DNA of 64,000 bases, from NCBI RefSeq assembly GCF_030709675.1, contig NZ_JAUZQD010000018.1:144637-208636 (forward strand), read 5' to 3'. Every line of letters begins with the position of its first letter. Position 1 is the stretch's first letter. The notes under the pieces were generated by a model, which was not told where the DNA came from, made no database searches, and was given only the letters and a program-made list of their open reading frames with translations. Source of the DNA: Symbioplanes lichenis. GTDB lineage: Bacteria; Actinomycetota; Actinomycetes; Mycobacteriales; Micromonosporaceae. The position numbers were made by a program, and so were the translations under genes. Below are positions 1-7,170 of this stretch, piece by piece.

Positions 1-229
1 CGACAATAGGGTATGTCGAATCCCACTCCGCGTGACCAAGCAAATCGAGCTTGTTAAATTCCGCCTGAACACACCCTGGTCAGCCCGGCCGGAATTTCGC
101 ACGATACGAAGATCGAGCCGCAAATCAATACGCGGCCGCGTACCGCCCTCTGGCGCTTAGCCGGGGGCACGGGATATACATTTCAGGTTGCCGCTCCATT
201 GGCCGCCATTGACCTGTAGAGGGGGTTGC
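1..229. other. Leader region upstream of the exopolysaccharide genes
   Basis: No convincing coding sequence lies here. The stretch precedes the first glycosyltransferase and is less GC-rich than the genes, which suits a promoter or leader. A ribosome-binding site (AGAGGGGG) sits just before the ATG at 230. I could not identify a clear -35/-10 pair or a known riboswitch. Confidence 0.4.
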
Positions 230-712
230 ATGCCTGCCGTGCCGGACGACAATCCGGAGGGGCCGCCACTGCTCTTCGTCGCGTCCAGCGGCGGCCATCT
301 GGCCCAGCTGCTCGCCCTCGAGCCGTGGTACCGGGCGCGGTCCCGGCACTGGGTCAGCTTCGACACCCCGGACGCGCTCTCGCTGCTGCACGGCGAGAAT
401 GTGACCTGGGCGCACCACCCGACGACCCGCAACGTGTGGAACCTCTTCCGCAACCTGCTGCTGGCCCTGCGCGTCGTGCGGCGCGGGCGGGTCAGCGCGC
501 TGCTGACGACCGGCGCCGGCGTGGCCGTGCCGTTCGTGTTCATGGCCTGGGTGCTGCGGATCCCCACCGTCTACATCGAGGTCATCGATCGCATCGACAC
601 CCCCACGCTGACCGCCCGCCTGTGCCGGCCGCTGCTCTCGGCGATGCTGGTGCAGTGGGAGGAGCAGCGCCGCTTCTATCCCGATGCCACGGTGGTGGGT
701 CAGCTCATATGA
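230..712 (+). CDS. ALG14/PssD-type glycosyltransferase membrane subunit
   Basis: A 160-residue protein resembling the membrane-anchoring half of bipartite glycosyltransferases (ALG14 in eukaryotes, PssD/CpsF-type in bacterial polysaccharide loci). The N-terminal strand ends in the family motif SSGGHL (residues 19-24), and a hydrophobic stretch around residues 100-115 (VAVPFVFMAWVL) fits membrane association. In this family the subunit recruits the catalytic ALG13-like partner to the membrane to transfer a sugar from a nucleotide donor to a polyprenyl-linked acceptor. The partner follows directly, with an ATGA overlap at 709-712, so the two are probably translationally coupled. ATG 230 is chosen over the upstream ATG at 188 because it has a strong ribosome-binding site. 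The sugar transferred cannot be predicted. Confidence 0.85.
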   Translation: MPAVPDDNPEGPPLLFVASSGGHLAQLLALEPWYRARSRHWVSFDTPDALSLLHGENVTWAHHPTTRNVWNLFRNLLLALRVVRRGRVSALLTTGAGVAVPFVFMAWVLRIPTVYIEVIDRIDTPTLTARLCRPLLSAMLVQWEEQRRFYPDATVVGQLI

Positions 713-1323
713 CTCTGCCCCGGCATGAGACGGCGGCGATCCCCCAGCCGCGGTCGGGGGCGCACGACGATCACCCGCAGCACACCGGCACGCTCGACGT
801 CCTGGTGTCCGTGGGCACCGACAAGCACCACTTCGACCGGCTGCTGAGCTGGGTCGAGCAGTGGTGGCTGCGGCAGCCCGTCCGGCCCCGGGTCGTCATC
901 CAGCACGGCAGCAGCCGGCCGCCACTGATCCCCGGCGCCACCCCGTTCCTCGCGCACGACCAGCTCGGCGCGGCCATGGCCCAGGCCCGGGCGGTGGTCA
1001 CGCACGGCGGGCCGGCCAGCATCACGGAGGCCCGGCGGCACGGCCACCTGCCGATCGTGGTCGCGCGCGATCCCGCGTACGGGGAGCATGTCGACAATCA
1101 CCAAATGCTCTTCGCCTCGCGGATGGCCGCGAGCGGGATCATCCGGCTGTGCTCGACGGCCCACGAGCTGGAGCTGGCCCTGCGCGACGGGCTGTCCGGC
1201 TTTCCGACCCACGTCACCACCGGGCCGGCCGCCGCGCAGATGGCCGCCGTGCACCGGGTGGGCCAGATCGTCGACGGGCTGGTCGCGGACAAGCGGCGCC
1301 GCCTCCCCTGGCGGCGCAAGTGA
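709..1323 (+). CDS. ALG13/PssE-type glycosyltransferase catalytic subunit
   Basis: A 204-residue protein with the C-terminal GT28 (MurG/ALG13-like) fold. Visible signatures are VSVGTDKHHFDRLL after residue 33, typical of PssE proteins, and THGGPASITEA (98-108), the donor-nucleotide binding loop with the conserved HGG. The segment EHVDNHQ (126-132) matches the conserved HQ region near the end of the fold. It should form the soluble catalytic half of the transferase with the preceding ALG14-like protein. It overlaps that gene by four bases and overlaps the next glycosyltransferase by four bases (GTGA), so all three look like one operon for assembly of a surface polysaccharide repeat unit. The first ~30 residues are not part of the conserved fold. 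Confidence 0.85.
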   Translation: MTLPRHETAAIPQPRSGAHDDHPQHTGTLDVLVSVGTDKHHFDRLLSWVEQWWLRQPVRPRVVIQHGSSRPPLIPGATPFLAHDQLGAAMAQARAVVTHGGPASITEARRHGHLPIVVARDPAYGEHVDNHQMLFASRMAASGIIRLCSTAHELELALRDGLSGFPTHVTTGPAAAQMAAVHRVGQIVDGLVADKRRRLPWRRK

Positions 1324-2225
1324 CCCTCGTCTCCGTGGTCATCCCGACCCGGGACCGTCCCGAGCTCCTGCGGCGCGCCATCGACGCGGTGACCGCCCAG
1401 GAGCACGACGGCCCGATCGAGGTCGTCGTGGTCTACGACCGGTCCACGCCGGACCTCACGCCGGCCCGGTCGTCGTCGGATCGCACGGTCCGGGTGCTCG
1501 TCAACGACCGCAAGCCCGGGCTGGCGGGGGCCCGCAACACCGGGATTCTCGCCGCTCAGGGCGACTTCGTGGGCTTCTGCGACGATGACGACGAGTGGCT
1601 GCCGGGCAAGCTCAAGGCCCAGCTCGCCGCGCTCGAGGCGACCGGCGGGGACTTCGCGTGCTGCGGCATCCGGGTGACCTATGACGGCACCGAGTTCGAC
1701 CGGGTGCTGCCCCTCGACCGCATCCCGCTCGCCGCCCTGCTGCGCGACCGCATGACCGAGCTGCACCCGTCCACGTTCCTCATGCGAGCGTCGGCGCTGC
1801 ACGACGGCATCGGGCTCGTCGACGAGGAGATCCCGGGCAGCTACGCCGAGGACTACGAGTTCCTGCTGCGCGCCGCCCGGCACGCGCCCCTGGTCAACGT
1901 GCGGGAGCCGGGCACGATCGTCCGGTGGCACCGCAGCTCCTACTTCTCCCAGCGCTGGCAGACCATCTCGTCGGCGCTGCGGTGGCTGCTGGAGCGCTAT
2001 CCGGAGTTCGAGCAGGAGCCGGCCGGGCTGGCCCGGGTCGCGGGGCAGATCGCCTTCGCCGAGGCCGCCCAGGGTCGTTCGCGGGCGGCGGCGCACTGGG
2101 CCCGGCGCACCCTCGCGGGCAACAGCCGGGAGCCGCGCGCCTATCTCGCGATGGCGGTGGCCGGGCGACTGATCCGCCCGGGCACCGTCGTGCGCATCCT
2201 GCACAAGCGGGGACGCGGGATTTAA
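1320..2225 (+). CDS. Family 2 glycosyltransferase
   Basis: A 301-residue GT-A fold transferase. It begins at the GTG at 1320, giving VTLVSVVIPTRDRPELL, the standard GT2 N-terminus. The Asp-rich metal/nucleotide-sugar motif CDDDDEW lies at residues 87-93, and a later EDYEFLLR segment matches the catalytic-base region of GT2 enzymes (ED motif). It is cytoplasmic or peripheral and probably adds one sugar to a lipid-linked polysaccharide intermediate. The ORF could extend further upstream in frame, but that would overlap the preceding gene and lacks family similarity. The stop codon interleaves with that of the convergent sugar phosphotransferase (2222-2225), so no separate terminator fits between them. 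Confidence 0.88.
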   Translation: MTLVSVVIPTRDRPELLRRAIDAVTAQEHDGPIEVVVVYDRSTPDLTPARSSSDRTVRVLVNDRKPGLAGARNTGILAAQGDFVGFCDDDDEWLPGKLKAQLAALEATGGDFACCGIRVTYDGTEFDRVLPLDRIPLAALLRDRMTELHPSTFLMRASALHDGIGLVDEEIPGSYAEDYEFLLRAARHAPLVNVREPGTIVRWHRSSYFSQRWQTISSALRWLLERYPEFEQEPAGLARVAGQIAFAEAAQGRSRAAAHWARRTLAGNSREPRAYLAMAVAGRLIRPGTVVRILHKRGRGI

Positions 2226-3688
2226 TAGGCCCCGCTGGCCCGCAGCACCGCTGATCCCGTACGCAGGATGATGATCATGTCCAGGGTGAGCGACCAGTTC
2301 TCGACGTAGCGCAGGTCGAGCCGCATCGCCTCGTCCCAGGCCAGATCCGAGCGCCCGGAGACCTGCCACAGCCCGGTGAGCCCCGGCTTGACCACGAGCC
2401 GGCGGCGCATGTCCTCCGGATAGGCCGCGACCTCCGACGGCAGCGGCGGGCGCGGGCCGACCATCGACATCTCGCCGCGCAGCACGTTGAGCAGCTGCGG
2501 CAGCTCGTCCAGCGAGTAGCGGCGCAGGATCCGGCCCACCCGGCTCACCCGCGGGTCCCGGCGCAGCTTGAAAAGCACGCCGTCGTTGTCGTTGAGCCCG
2601 CGCAGCTCGGCCAGCAGGTCCTCGGCGTTGGTGCGCATCGTCCGGAACTTGTAGATCGTGAACTGCCGGCCGTTCCGCCCCACCCGGGTCTGCTTGAACA
2701 GCGCCGGCCCGGGCGCCTGCCGGTCGAGCCGGATCGCCAGCGCGCACACCGCGAGCAGCGGCGCCAGCAGCAGCAGCGCGAACGCCGCCGCGAACCGGTC
2801 GAACAGCCCCTTGAGCAGCCAGCGCGGGCCGCTGAGCCGCGGGTGCTCGACGTGCAGCATGGGCAGGCCGTCGATGGGCCGGATCGAGGTGCGCGCGCCG
2901 CCGACGTCGAGCAGCGCGCTGGCCATGATCATGTCGATGTCCTGCGGCTCCAGCTGCCACGCCAGCCGCCGCACGGTCGGGCCGTCCACCTCCGGACCGG
3001 CCAGCACCATCACCGTGTCGGCGCCCACCACGCGCGCGGTCTCGGCCGCCAGGTCCAGACCCTCGACCACCGGCACCGTACGCAGCACCGGCGGCACCCG
3101 GTCGGCCGACGGCACACACGCCGCCACGACCTCCAGCCCGTGATAGCGCTCGTGCCGCAGCTGCCCGGTGAGCCCGGCGACCGACGCGGCGTGCCCGACG
3201 ACCAGCACGCGCCGCAGGCACTGACCCTTGGCCCAGGCCCGGTGCAGCATGGCCCGGTGCAGGTAGCGCCCCGCGACCCCGAGCACGGTGGCGATCGGGA
3301 TGGCCAGCGTCACGTAGCCCCGGGCCACGTCGGCGTTCAGCCCGTACGCGAGGACGGCGATCGTGGCGGTGAGGGCGAGAGCGGCCCGCAGCACCCGCTG
3401 GTACTCCTCGTTGCCGACGAAGAGGAAGCGGTCGTCGTACGCGTGATTGAGCAGCAGCATGAGCACCCAGCCCAGCGGCAGCAGCGAGCTGAGCAACGCG
3501 TAGTACCAGTCCGCGATGGCGAAGTCGCCGCCGAAGCGCAGCTGCATCGCGAGCAGGCCGGCGATCACCGCACCGGCGATGTCGGTGAGCAGGATGGCGA
3601 GGAAGTATTTCCGCTGCCAGTTGGGCTTGGTGGTGAGCTGGTTGATGGGGACAGTCGCGTATTGCTCAGGCGTGAGGGATTGCGTCAT
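2222..3688 (-). CDS. Exopolysaccharide polyprenyl glycosylphosphotransferase
   Basis: A 488-residue member of the WbaP/WcaJ (PHPT) family. It is the initiating enzyme of exopolysaccharide synthesis and transfers a sugar-1-phosphate from a nucleotide sugar to undecaprenyl phosphate at the inner membrane. The N-terminal half has several transmembrane segments (first FLAILLTDIAGAVIAGLLA near residue 28) and a central Rossmann-like region (VLVVGHAASV). The C-terminal ~195 residues are the catalytic bacterial sugar transferase domain, with LFKQTRVGRNG, YKFRTM, LRRYSLDELPQL and KPGLTGLWQVSGRS. I chose ATG 3688 (MTQSLTPEQ); an upstream in-frame extension to 3799 is low complexity. It lies convergent to the three transferases and downstream of a GH16 enzyme. 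Confidence 0.93.
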   Translation of the reverse strand: MTQSLTPEQYATVPINQLTTKPNWQRKYFLAILLTDIAGAVIAGLLAMQLRFGGDFAIADWYYALLSSLLPLGWVLMLLLNHAYDDRFLFVGNEEYQRVLRAALALTATIAVLAYGLNADVARGYVTLAIPIATVLGVAGRYLHRAMLHRAWAKGQCLRRVLVVGHAASVAGLTGQLRHERYHGLEVVAACVPSADRVPPVLRTVPVVEGLDLAAETARVVGADTVMVLAGPEVDGPTVRRLAWQLEPQDIDMIMASALLDVGGARTSIRPIDGLPMLHVEHPRLSGPRWLLKGLFDRFAAAFALLLLAPLLAVCALAIRLDRQAPGPALFKQTRVGRNGRQFTIYKFRTMRTNAEDLLAELRGLNDNDGVLFKLRRDPRVSRVGRILRRYSLDELPQLLNVLRGEMSMVGPRPPLPSEVAAYPEDMRRRLVVKPGLTGLWQVSGRSDLAWDEAMRLDLRYVENWSLTLDMIIILRTGSAVLRASGAY

Positions 3689-3878
3689 GAGCGGCGGGCG
3701 CCCTTTCGCGGGTAGCACGACGGACCGGGGTGAGGAGCCCGGTGGGGGATGCCGCCGATGTCTGGTCCGACGAGAAAACGGTCCCAGCGAGGCCGCCAAG
3801 CCACTGAGGACTTCGGAACCTTAGCACGACCTTAGGTGATTCTTGAGTAACGTTCAGCTTGCTCTTCGGACCCGTGCG

Positions 3879-5177
3879 TCAGCGCTGCCAGACGCGTACG
3901 TAATCCACCTGGAAGTCGGCCGGGAAACGCGTCGCCGCGTCGGGGTCGCCGAGCCAGCCGCCCACCTGGAAGTTGAGGCGCAGGTGGTAGGGCTTGGTGA
4001 ACACCTCGTCGAACCACGGCGTCGTCGTGCGGTCGCGTTGCCACACCGGGACGCCGTCGACGTACCAGCGGAGGACGCCCGGCTCCCACTCGGTGGTGTA
4101 GGTGTGGAAGCCGTCCGCCGCATGGCCCGCCGCCGGGAAGGGATAGCGGTTGTCCTGTTTGACCGGTGTGTAGTCGTAGAAGATGGATTGCGTGGCGGCC
4201 TGGTAGTAGGCGGCGCCGCCGGGCAGCTCGACCACGTCGATCTCGCCGTTGCCGCCGTCGTCGGGGCGCAGCCAGAAGGCGGGCCAGAGACCGGTCGAGC
4301 CCACCGGCCCGGTCGGCGACTTGGCGCGCACCTCGAACCGGCCGTACTGGAAGGACTTCCGGCCCTCGGTCGTCAGGTAGGCGCTCGTGAAGCCGCGCGT
4401 CTCGGCGCCACAGGTGGCCGGGCGGCGCTGGGCGCGCAGGGTGAGCACTCCTCCGCCGACGAAGACGGTGTCCGGGTGGGCGGTGAGGCAGGCGCGGTCG
4501 TAGTCGACGCTCGTGTTGTCCTTGGCGACCCAGGTCGCGGCGTCCAGCGCGGTGCCGTTGAACTCGTCCGACCACGCGAGCCGCCAAGGCGCGACCATCG
4601 TCGGCGCCGGCGCGGGGCCGTCCGATTTATACGACAAGACCAGCTCGGGGCGGATCGCCGGGCTCTTGTTCTCGGCCGACGCCCAGTAGATCCGGCTCGG
4701 ATAGTCCGCCTGCCGCACGGTGAAGGTGTAGGTCCCGTTGCCCGGAACCGCCCGCGACACGTCCCACTCGTTGTAGCCGGCCGTCACGCCGGCCGCCCGG
4801 TCCAGCTCCTGCCCACCGGCGCCGACACTGGTCGCCGCGTCGAAGGCCGCCCACGAGTAGAGCCGCAGCCGCGCCTCGACGCCTCCGGCCGTACGCGGAA
4901 GGTCATTGATCTCGAACGTCACCGTCGCCGAACGCTCACCACGCGGATTGCCCTCACACAACGCCGGACACGTGGTCAACGTCGACGCGGCACTGGTGTC
5001 GCCGTCCTGCGCCACCTGGGAGACCGTGGCGTCCGCGACCGGCGCGACGACGAGCTGCGCGTCCGGCTCCGGCGCGGGCTCGGACGACGCCACCGCCAGC
5101 AGGGGCACCGCGATCGCCGGAGCAGCCGCCAGGGCCACGACCGCCAGCACCGCAACGGCCCGTCCGCTCCGCCGCAC
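3879..5177 (-). CDS. Secreted glycoside hydrolase family 16 protein
   Basis: A 432-residue secreted enzyme. The start MRRSGRAVAVLAVVALAAAPAIA is a signal peptide. Residues ~40-185 form an all-beta accessory domain (DNRLRE/CBM96-like), containing a likely disulfide pair in CPALC. The catalytic GH16 jelly roll follows, beginning around PWRLAWSDEFNGT, with the active-site motif EIDVVE at 312-317 (nucleophile and acid/base Glu separated by the conserved Asp). The family cleaves beta-1,3 or beta-1,3-1,4 glucans, galactans or, in ExsH/ExoK-type enzymes, the organism's own exopolysaccharide. Its place beside the priming transferase and glycosyltransferases suggests trimming or release of the polymer made by this locus, though scavenging of external glucan is equally possible. 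Confidence 0.9.
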   Translation of the reverse strand: MRRSGRAVAVLAVVALAAAPAIAVPLLAVASSEPAPEPDAQLVVAPVADATVSQVAQDGDTSAASTLTTCPALCEGNPRGERSATVTFEINDLPRTAGGVEARLRLYSWAAFDAATSVGAGGQELDRAAGVTAGYNEWDVSRAVPGNGTYTFTVRQADYPSRIYWASAENKSPAIRPELVLSYKSDGPAPAPTMVAPWRLAWSDEFNGTALDAATWVAKDNTSVDYDRACLTAHPDTVFVGGGVLTLRAQRRPATCGAETRGFTSAYLTTEGRKSFQYGRFEVRAKSPTGPVGSTGLWPAFWLRPDDGGNGEIDVVELPGGAAYYQAATQSIFYDYTPVKQDNRYPFPAAGHAADGFHTYTTEWEPGVLRWYVDGVPVWQRDRTTTPWFDEVFTKPYHLRLNFQVGGWLGDPDAATRFPADFQVDYVRVWQR

Positions 5178-5213
5178 CCGGACCCCCTCGCGTCGCCTGC
5201 CAGACGACGGACT

Positions 5214-5528
5214 CTACATGTTGCTCAGCGCGATGCTCATCACTGTCACCGAGCCCACCAGCCCCACCCCGAAGACGCCGGCGGCCACGAGCAGCGCCGG
5301 GCCGGGCTTGCGCAGAAACCGCCGGGCCACAAGCCACACCCCGACCGCCCCCACGTACGCAACCACGGCCAGGTAGACGGTGAACAGGAAGCCGAGCCCG
5401 GTGCCCAGCGCCGCCACCACCGCCACCGCAAGCGCCGCCCCCGCCCGCAGATCCCGCCGGGCAATCACATAACTCGAAACGCCGGCCAACAACGTGAACA
5501 CGGTCGTGAGCGTGACGATCAGATCCAT
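5214..5528 (-). CDS. Small integral membrane protein, unknown function
   Basis: A 104-residue protein starting at ATG 5528 (MDLIVTLTTVFTLLAGV). It has four hydrophobic stretches: roughly residues 3-19, 28-45, 47-66 and 78-98. The only charged loops are RRDLR and ARRFLRKPG, which suggests a four-helix membrane protein with basic loops inside. It has no recognisable catalytic motif. It sits between the GH16 gene and a small HTH gene on the same strand, and the HTH gene overlaps its start by ten bases. The longer ORF reading to 5603 has an implausible N-terminus. No function can be assigned. Confidence 0.6.
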   Translation of the reverse strand: MDLIVTLTTVFTLLAGVSSYVIARRDLRAGAALAVAVVAALGTGLGFLFTVYLAVVAYVGAVGVWLVARRFLRKPGPALLVAAGVFGVGLVGSVTVMSIALSNM

Positions 5529-5857
5529 GGCGCCGAGAGTGACAAACGATTCGCCGGGGCGCTCGTGCTCGCCCCCACCCTCCACACAACCTTCACGAAC
5601 CATCCAACCGACGCTGACAGCTCGGGCTCGTTCTGCAGCGTGGACAGGTCAGCGAGCGCTCCACGCCGGCGGAGGCGCTCCGCGTCCAGGAAGGCCCTGA
5701 TCGAGGAGACCCGGATGTGGCGGTGGAACTCCAGCAGGCCGCGGTCGATGAGCTTACGAACTTGCGGCCGCGACATGCTCAGTAGCGCTGCCGCCTCGGC
5801 CGGCGTGACCTTGCGGCGAGTGCGAAGCGCAGCCCGAGGCGACGACTTTGTCGGCAC
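5519..5857 (-). CDS. Excisionase/antitoxin-like HTH protein
   Basis: A 112-residue protein whose N-terminal 75 residues match the excisionase-family (HTH_17, MerR-like winged helix) fold: VTPAEAAALLSMSRPQVRKL, followed by GLLEFHRHIRVSSIRAFLDAE. In actinobacteria this type of protein is often the DNA-binding antitoxin of a type II module with a PIN-domain nuclease. No PIN gene lies next to it. After LSTLQNE the sequence turns into atypical residues (WFVKVVWRVGAS to the end) that do not look like the family's short C-terminus and run into the start of the next gene. This suggests a frameshifted or truncated relic, or an orphan regulator. Confidence 0.55.
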   Translation of the reverse strand: MPTKSSPRAALRTRRKVTPAEAAALLSMSRPQVRKLIDRGLLEFHRHIRVSSIRAFLDAERLRRRGALADLSTLQNEPELSASVGWFVKVVWRVGASTSAPANRLSLSAPWI

Positions 5858-5905
5858 GATCAGACCCTAGTGGCACGTCCTCTAGTCATTCGACGAGCGA
5901 ATCGG

Positions 5906-7150
5906 CTACTGGTCGCCCCAGACCGGGGGGCGGACCCGCTCGCGCTCGGGGAGCGGCTCCTGCGGGTACGTGCCGGCGAGCATCCACGCGGGGATCGGCT
6001 CGGTGGCGGGCGCTTCCATGACGTCGGCGTCCGGGAGCCACGGTTGCGTGCCGAGCGCCTGGACCTGCGGCACGCCCGTCGTGAGCTCGGCCGGGCGCGG
6101 GGCCGCCGCCAGCTCGGCCGCCGTGCGCGCGGGCGGGCGCCAGATCGGCGGCGGGCCCCACCAGACGATGCGGTCGGCGGGGCGGGCGATCGGTGGGGTG
6201 GCTGGGCGGGGCAACGGTACGGACGGCCGGGTCGCGGGCCGGGCGACGCGCATCGGTTCGCCGGACGGGACGGTCCATTTCGGCTCGTGGTCGATCGACG
6301 TGGTGCCGGGCACGCTGGTGGCTTCGGCGGGGAGTGCCGCCGCGCTGGTGCCGGGGGCCGAGGCGAGGACGACGGCGGACATCGCGGTGACCAGCCCGGC
6401 CACGAGGGCGATGGCTTCCCAGCCGGGGCGCACGGTGTCGCCGAGCAGGAGCAGCGCGACCGCCGACGGGGCGAGCACCTCGGCGCTCCAGTGGACGGCG
6501 GTCACCGGGCCGACCTGGCCGTTCTGGAGCGCGTGGGCGTACAGCATCATGCCGGTGGCGGCGAAGACCAGGACCGCCGCGGTGAGCGGCTCGGTGAGGA
6601 TGCCCAGCACTCCCCCGGTGACCTCGCCGAGGGCCCGGCCGGTCAGGGCGGCGCCGCCGAGGCACAGGCCGCCCATGGCGGCGACGAGGCCGGCCGGGGC
6701 GCCGGCGCGGGCCGCGCCCCAGCCGAAGAGGACCATGGTGATCGCGGCCGAGCAGAGCGTGAAGCGCAGGACCGGGGTGAGTTCGACGCCGTGCTGCGGG
6801 CCGGCCGACGAGGCGAGGACGGCGAGGGCCGAGATGGAGACGACGACCGCCGCGATGTCGCGCCGGCGCAGGCGGGACTTGAGGATCAGCCGGGCGCCGA
6901 GGACGGTCAGGGCCAGCGAGCCGGCGAGCACCGACTCGACCAGATAGACGGCGAGCTCGCGGAGAGCGATCATCGAGCCGACCCAGGCCATGACGTCGCA
7001 GCCGATGCCGGCCAGATAGAGCGGGTGTTTCATGGTCGCGGCGGTGCTCACGCTCTTGCGGGCCGCGACGGCCTGCAGCAGGGACGCGGCCGCGTAACTG
7101 GCCGCGCCGAACACGGTGATCGCCAGCGCGATCCAGCCCCCCATGGACAT
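5906..7150 (-). CDS. DMT-like multi-spanning membrane protein with Pro-rich tail
   Basis: A 414-residue protein starting MSMGGWIALAITVFG (ATG 7150; ATG 7144 is an alternative). Residues ~1-285 contain about nine or ten transmembrane helices arranged like a drug/metabolite transporter (EamA-type) permease, with short loops and little polar sequence. The remaining ~130 residues are a cytoplasmic, Pro/Ala-rich tail with WWGPPPIWRPP and repeated ATRPSVPLPRPATPP-like segments, and are unlikely to be folded. It follows the YVTN protein gene by 20 bases on the same strand, so the two are probably co-transcribed. Substrate unknown; proteins of this type in actinobacteria are often annotated only as membrane or EamA-like proteins. 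Confidence 0.72.
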   Translation of the reverse strand: MSMGGWIALAITVFGAASYAAASLLQAVAARKSVSTAATMKHPLYLAGIGCDVMAWVGSMIALRELAVYLVESVLAGSLALTVLGARLILKSRLRRRDIAAVVVSISALAVLASSAGPQHGVELTPVLRFTLCSAAITMVLFGWGAARAGAPAGLVAAMGGLCLGGAALTGRALGEVTGGVLGILTEPLTAAVLVFAATGMMLYAHALQNGQVGPVTAVHWSAEVLAPSAVALLLLGDTVRPGWEAIALVAGLVTAMSAVVLASAPGTSAAALPAEATSVPGTTSIDHEPKWTVPSGEPMRVARPATRPSVPLPRPATPPIARPADRIVWWGPPPIWRPPARTAAELAAAPRPAELTTGVPQVQALGTQPWLPDADVMEAPATEPIPAWMLAGTYPQEPLPERERVRPPVWGDQ

Positions 7151-7170
7151 CGCACCCACCCGCTGTCGTC

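Noticed and set aside
60..190. Fragments resembling a c-di-GMP-I (GEMM) riboswitch: CCGCAAATC and TAGCCGGGGG upstream of the first glycosyltransferase.
   Set aside because: Only one of the two required conserved A-rich internal loops is present and I could not fold the three-way junction; the resemblance is probably chance.
1098..3221. A 707-codon minus-strand open frame over the glycosyltransferase genes.
   Set aside because: Its translation is Ala/Arg/Gly low complexity in the antisense of two well-supported genes; it is a GC-skew shadow.
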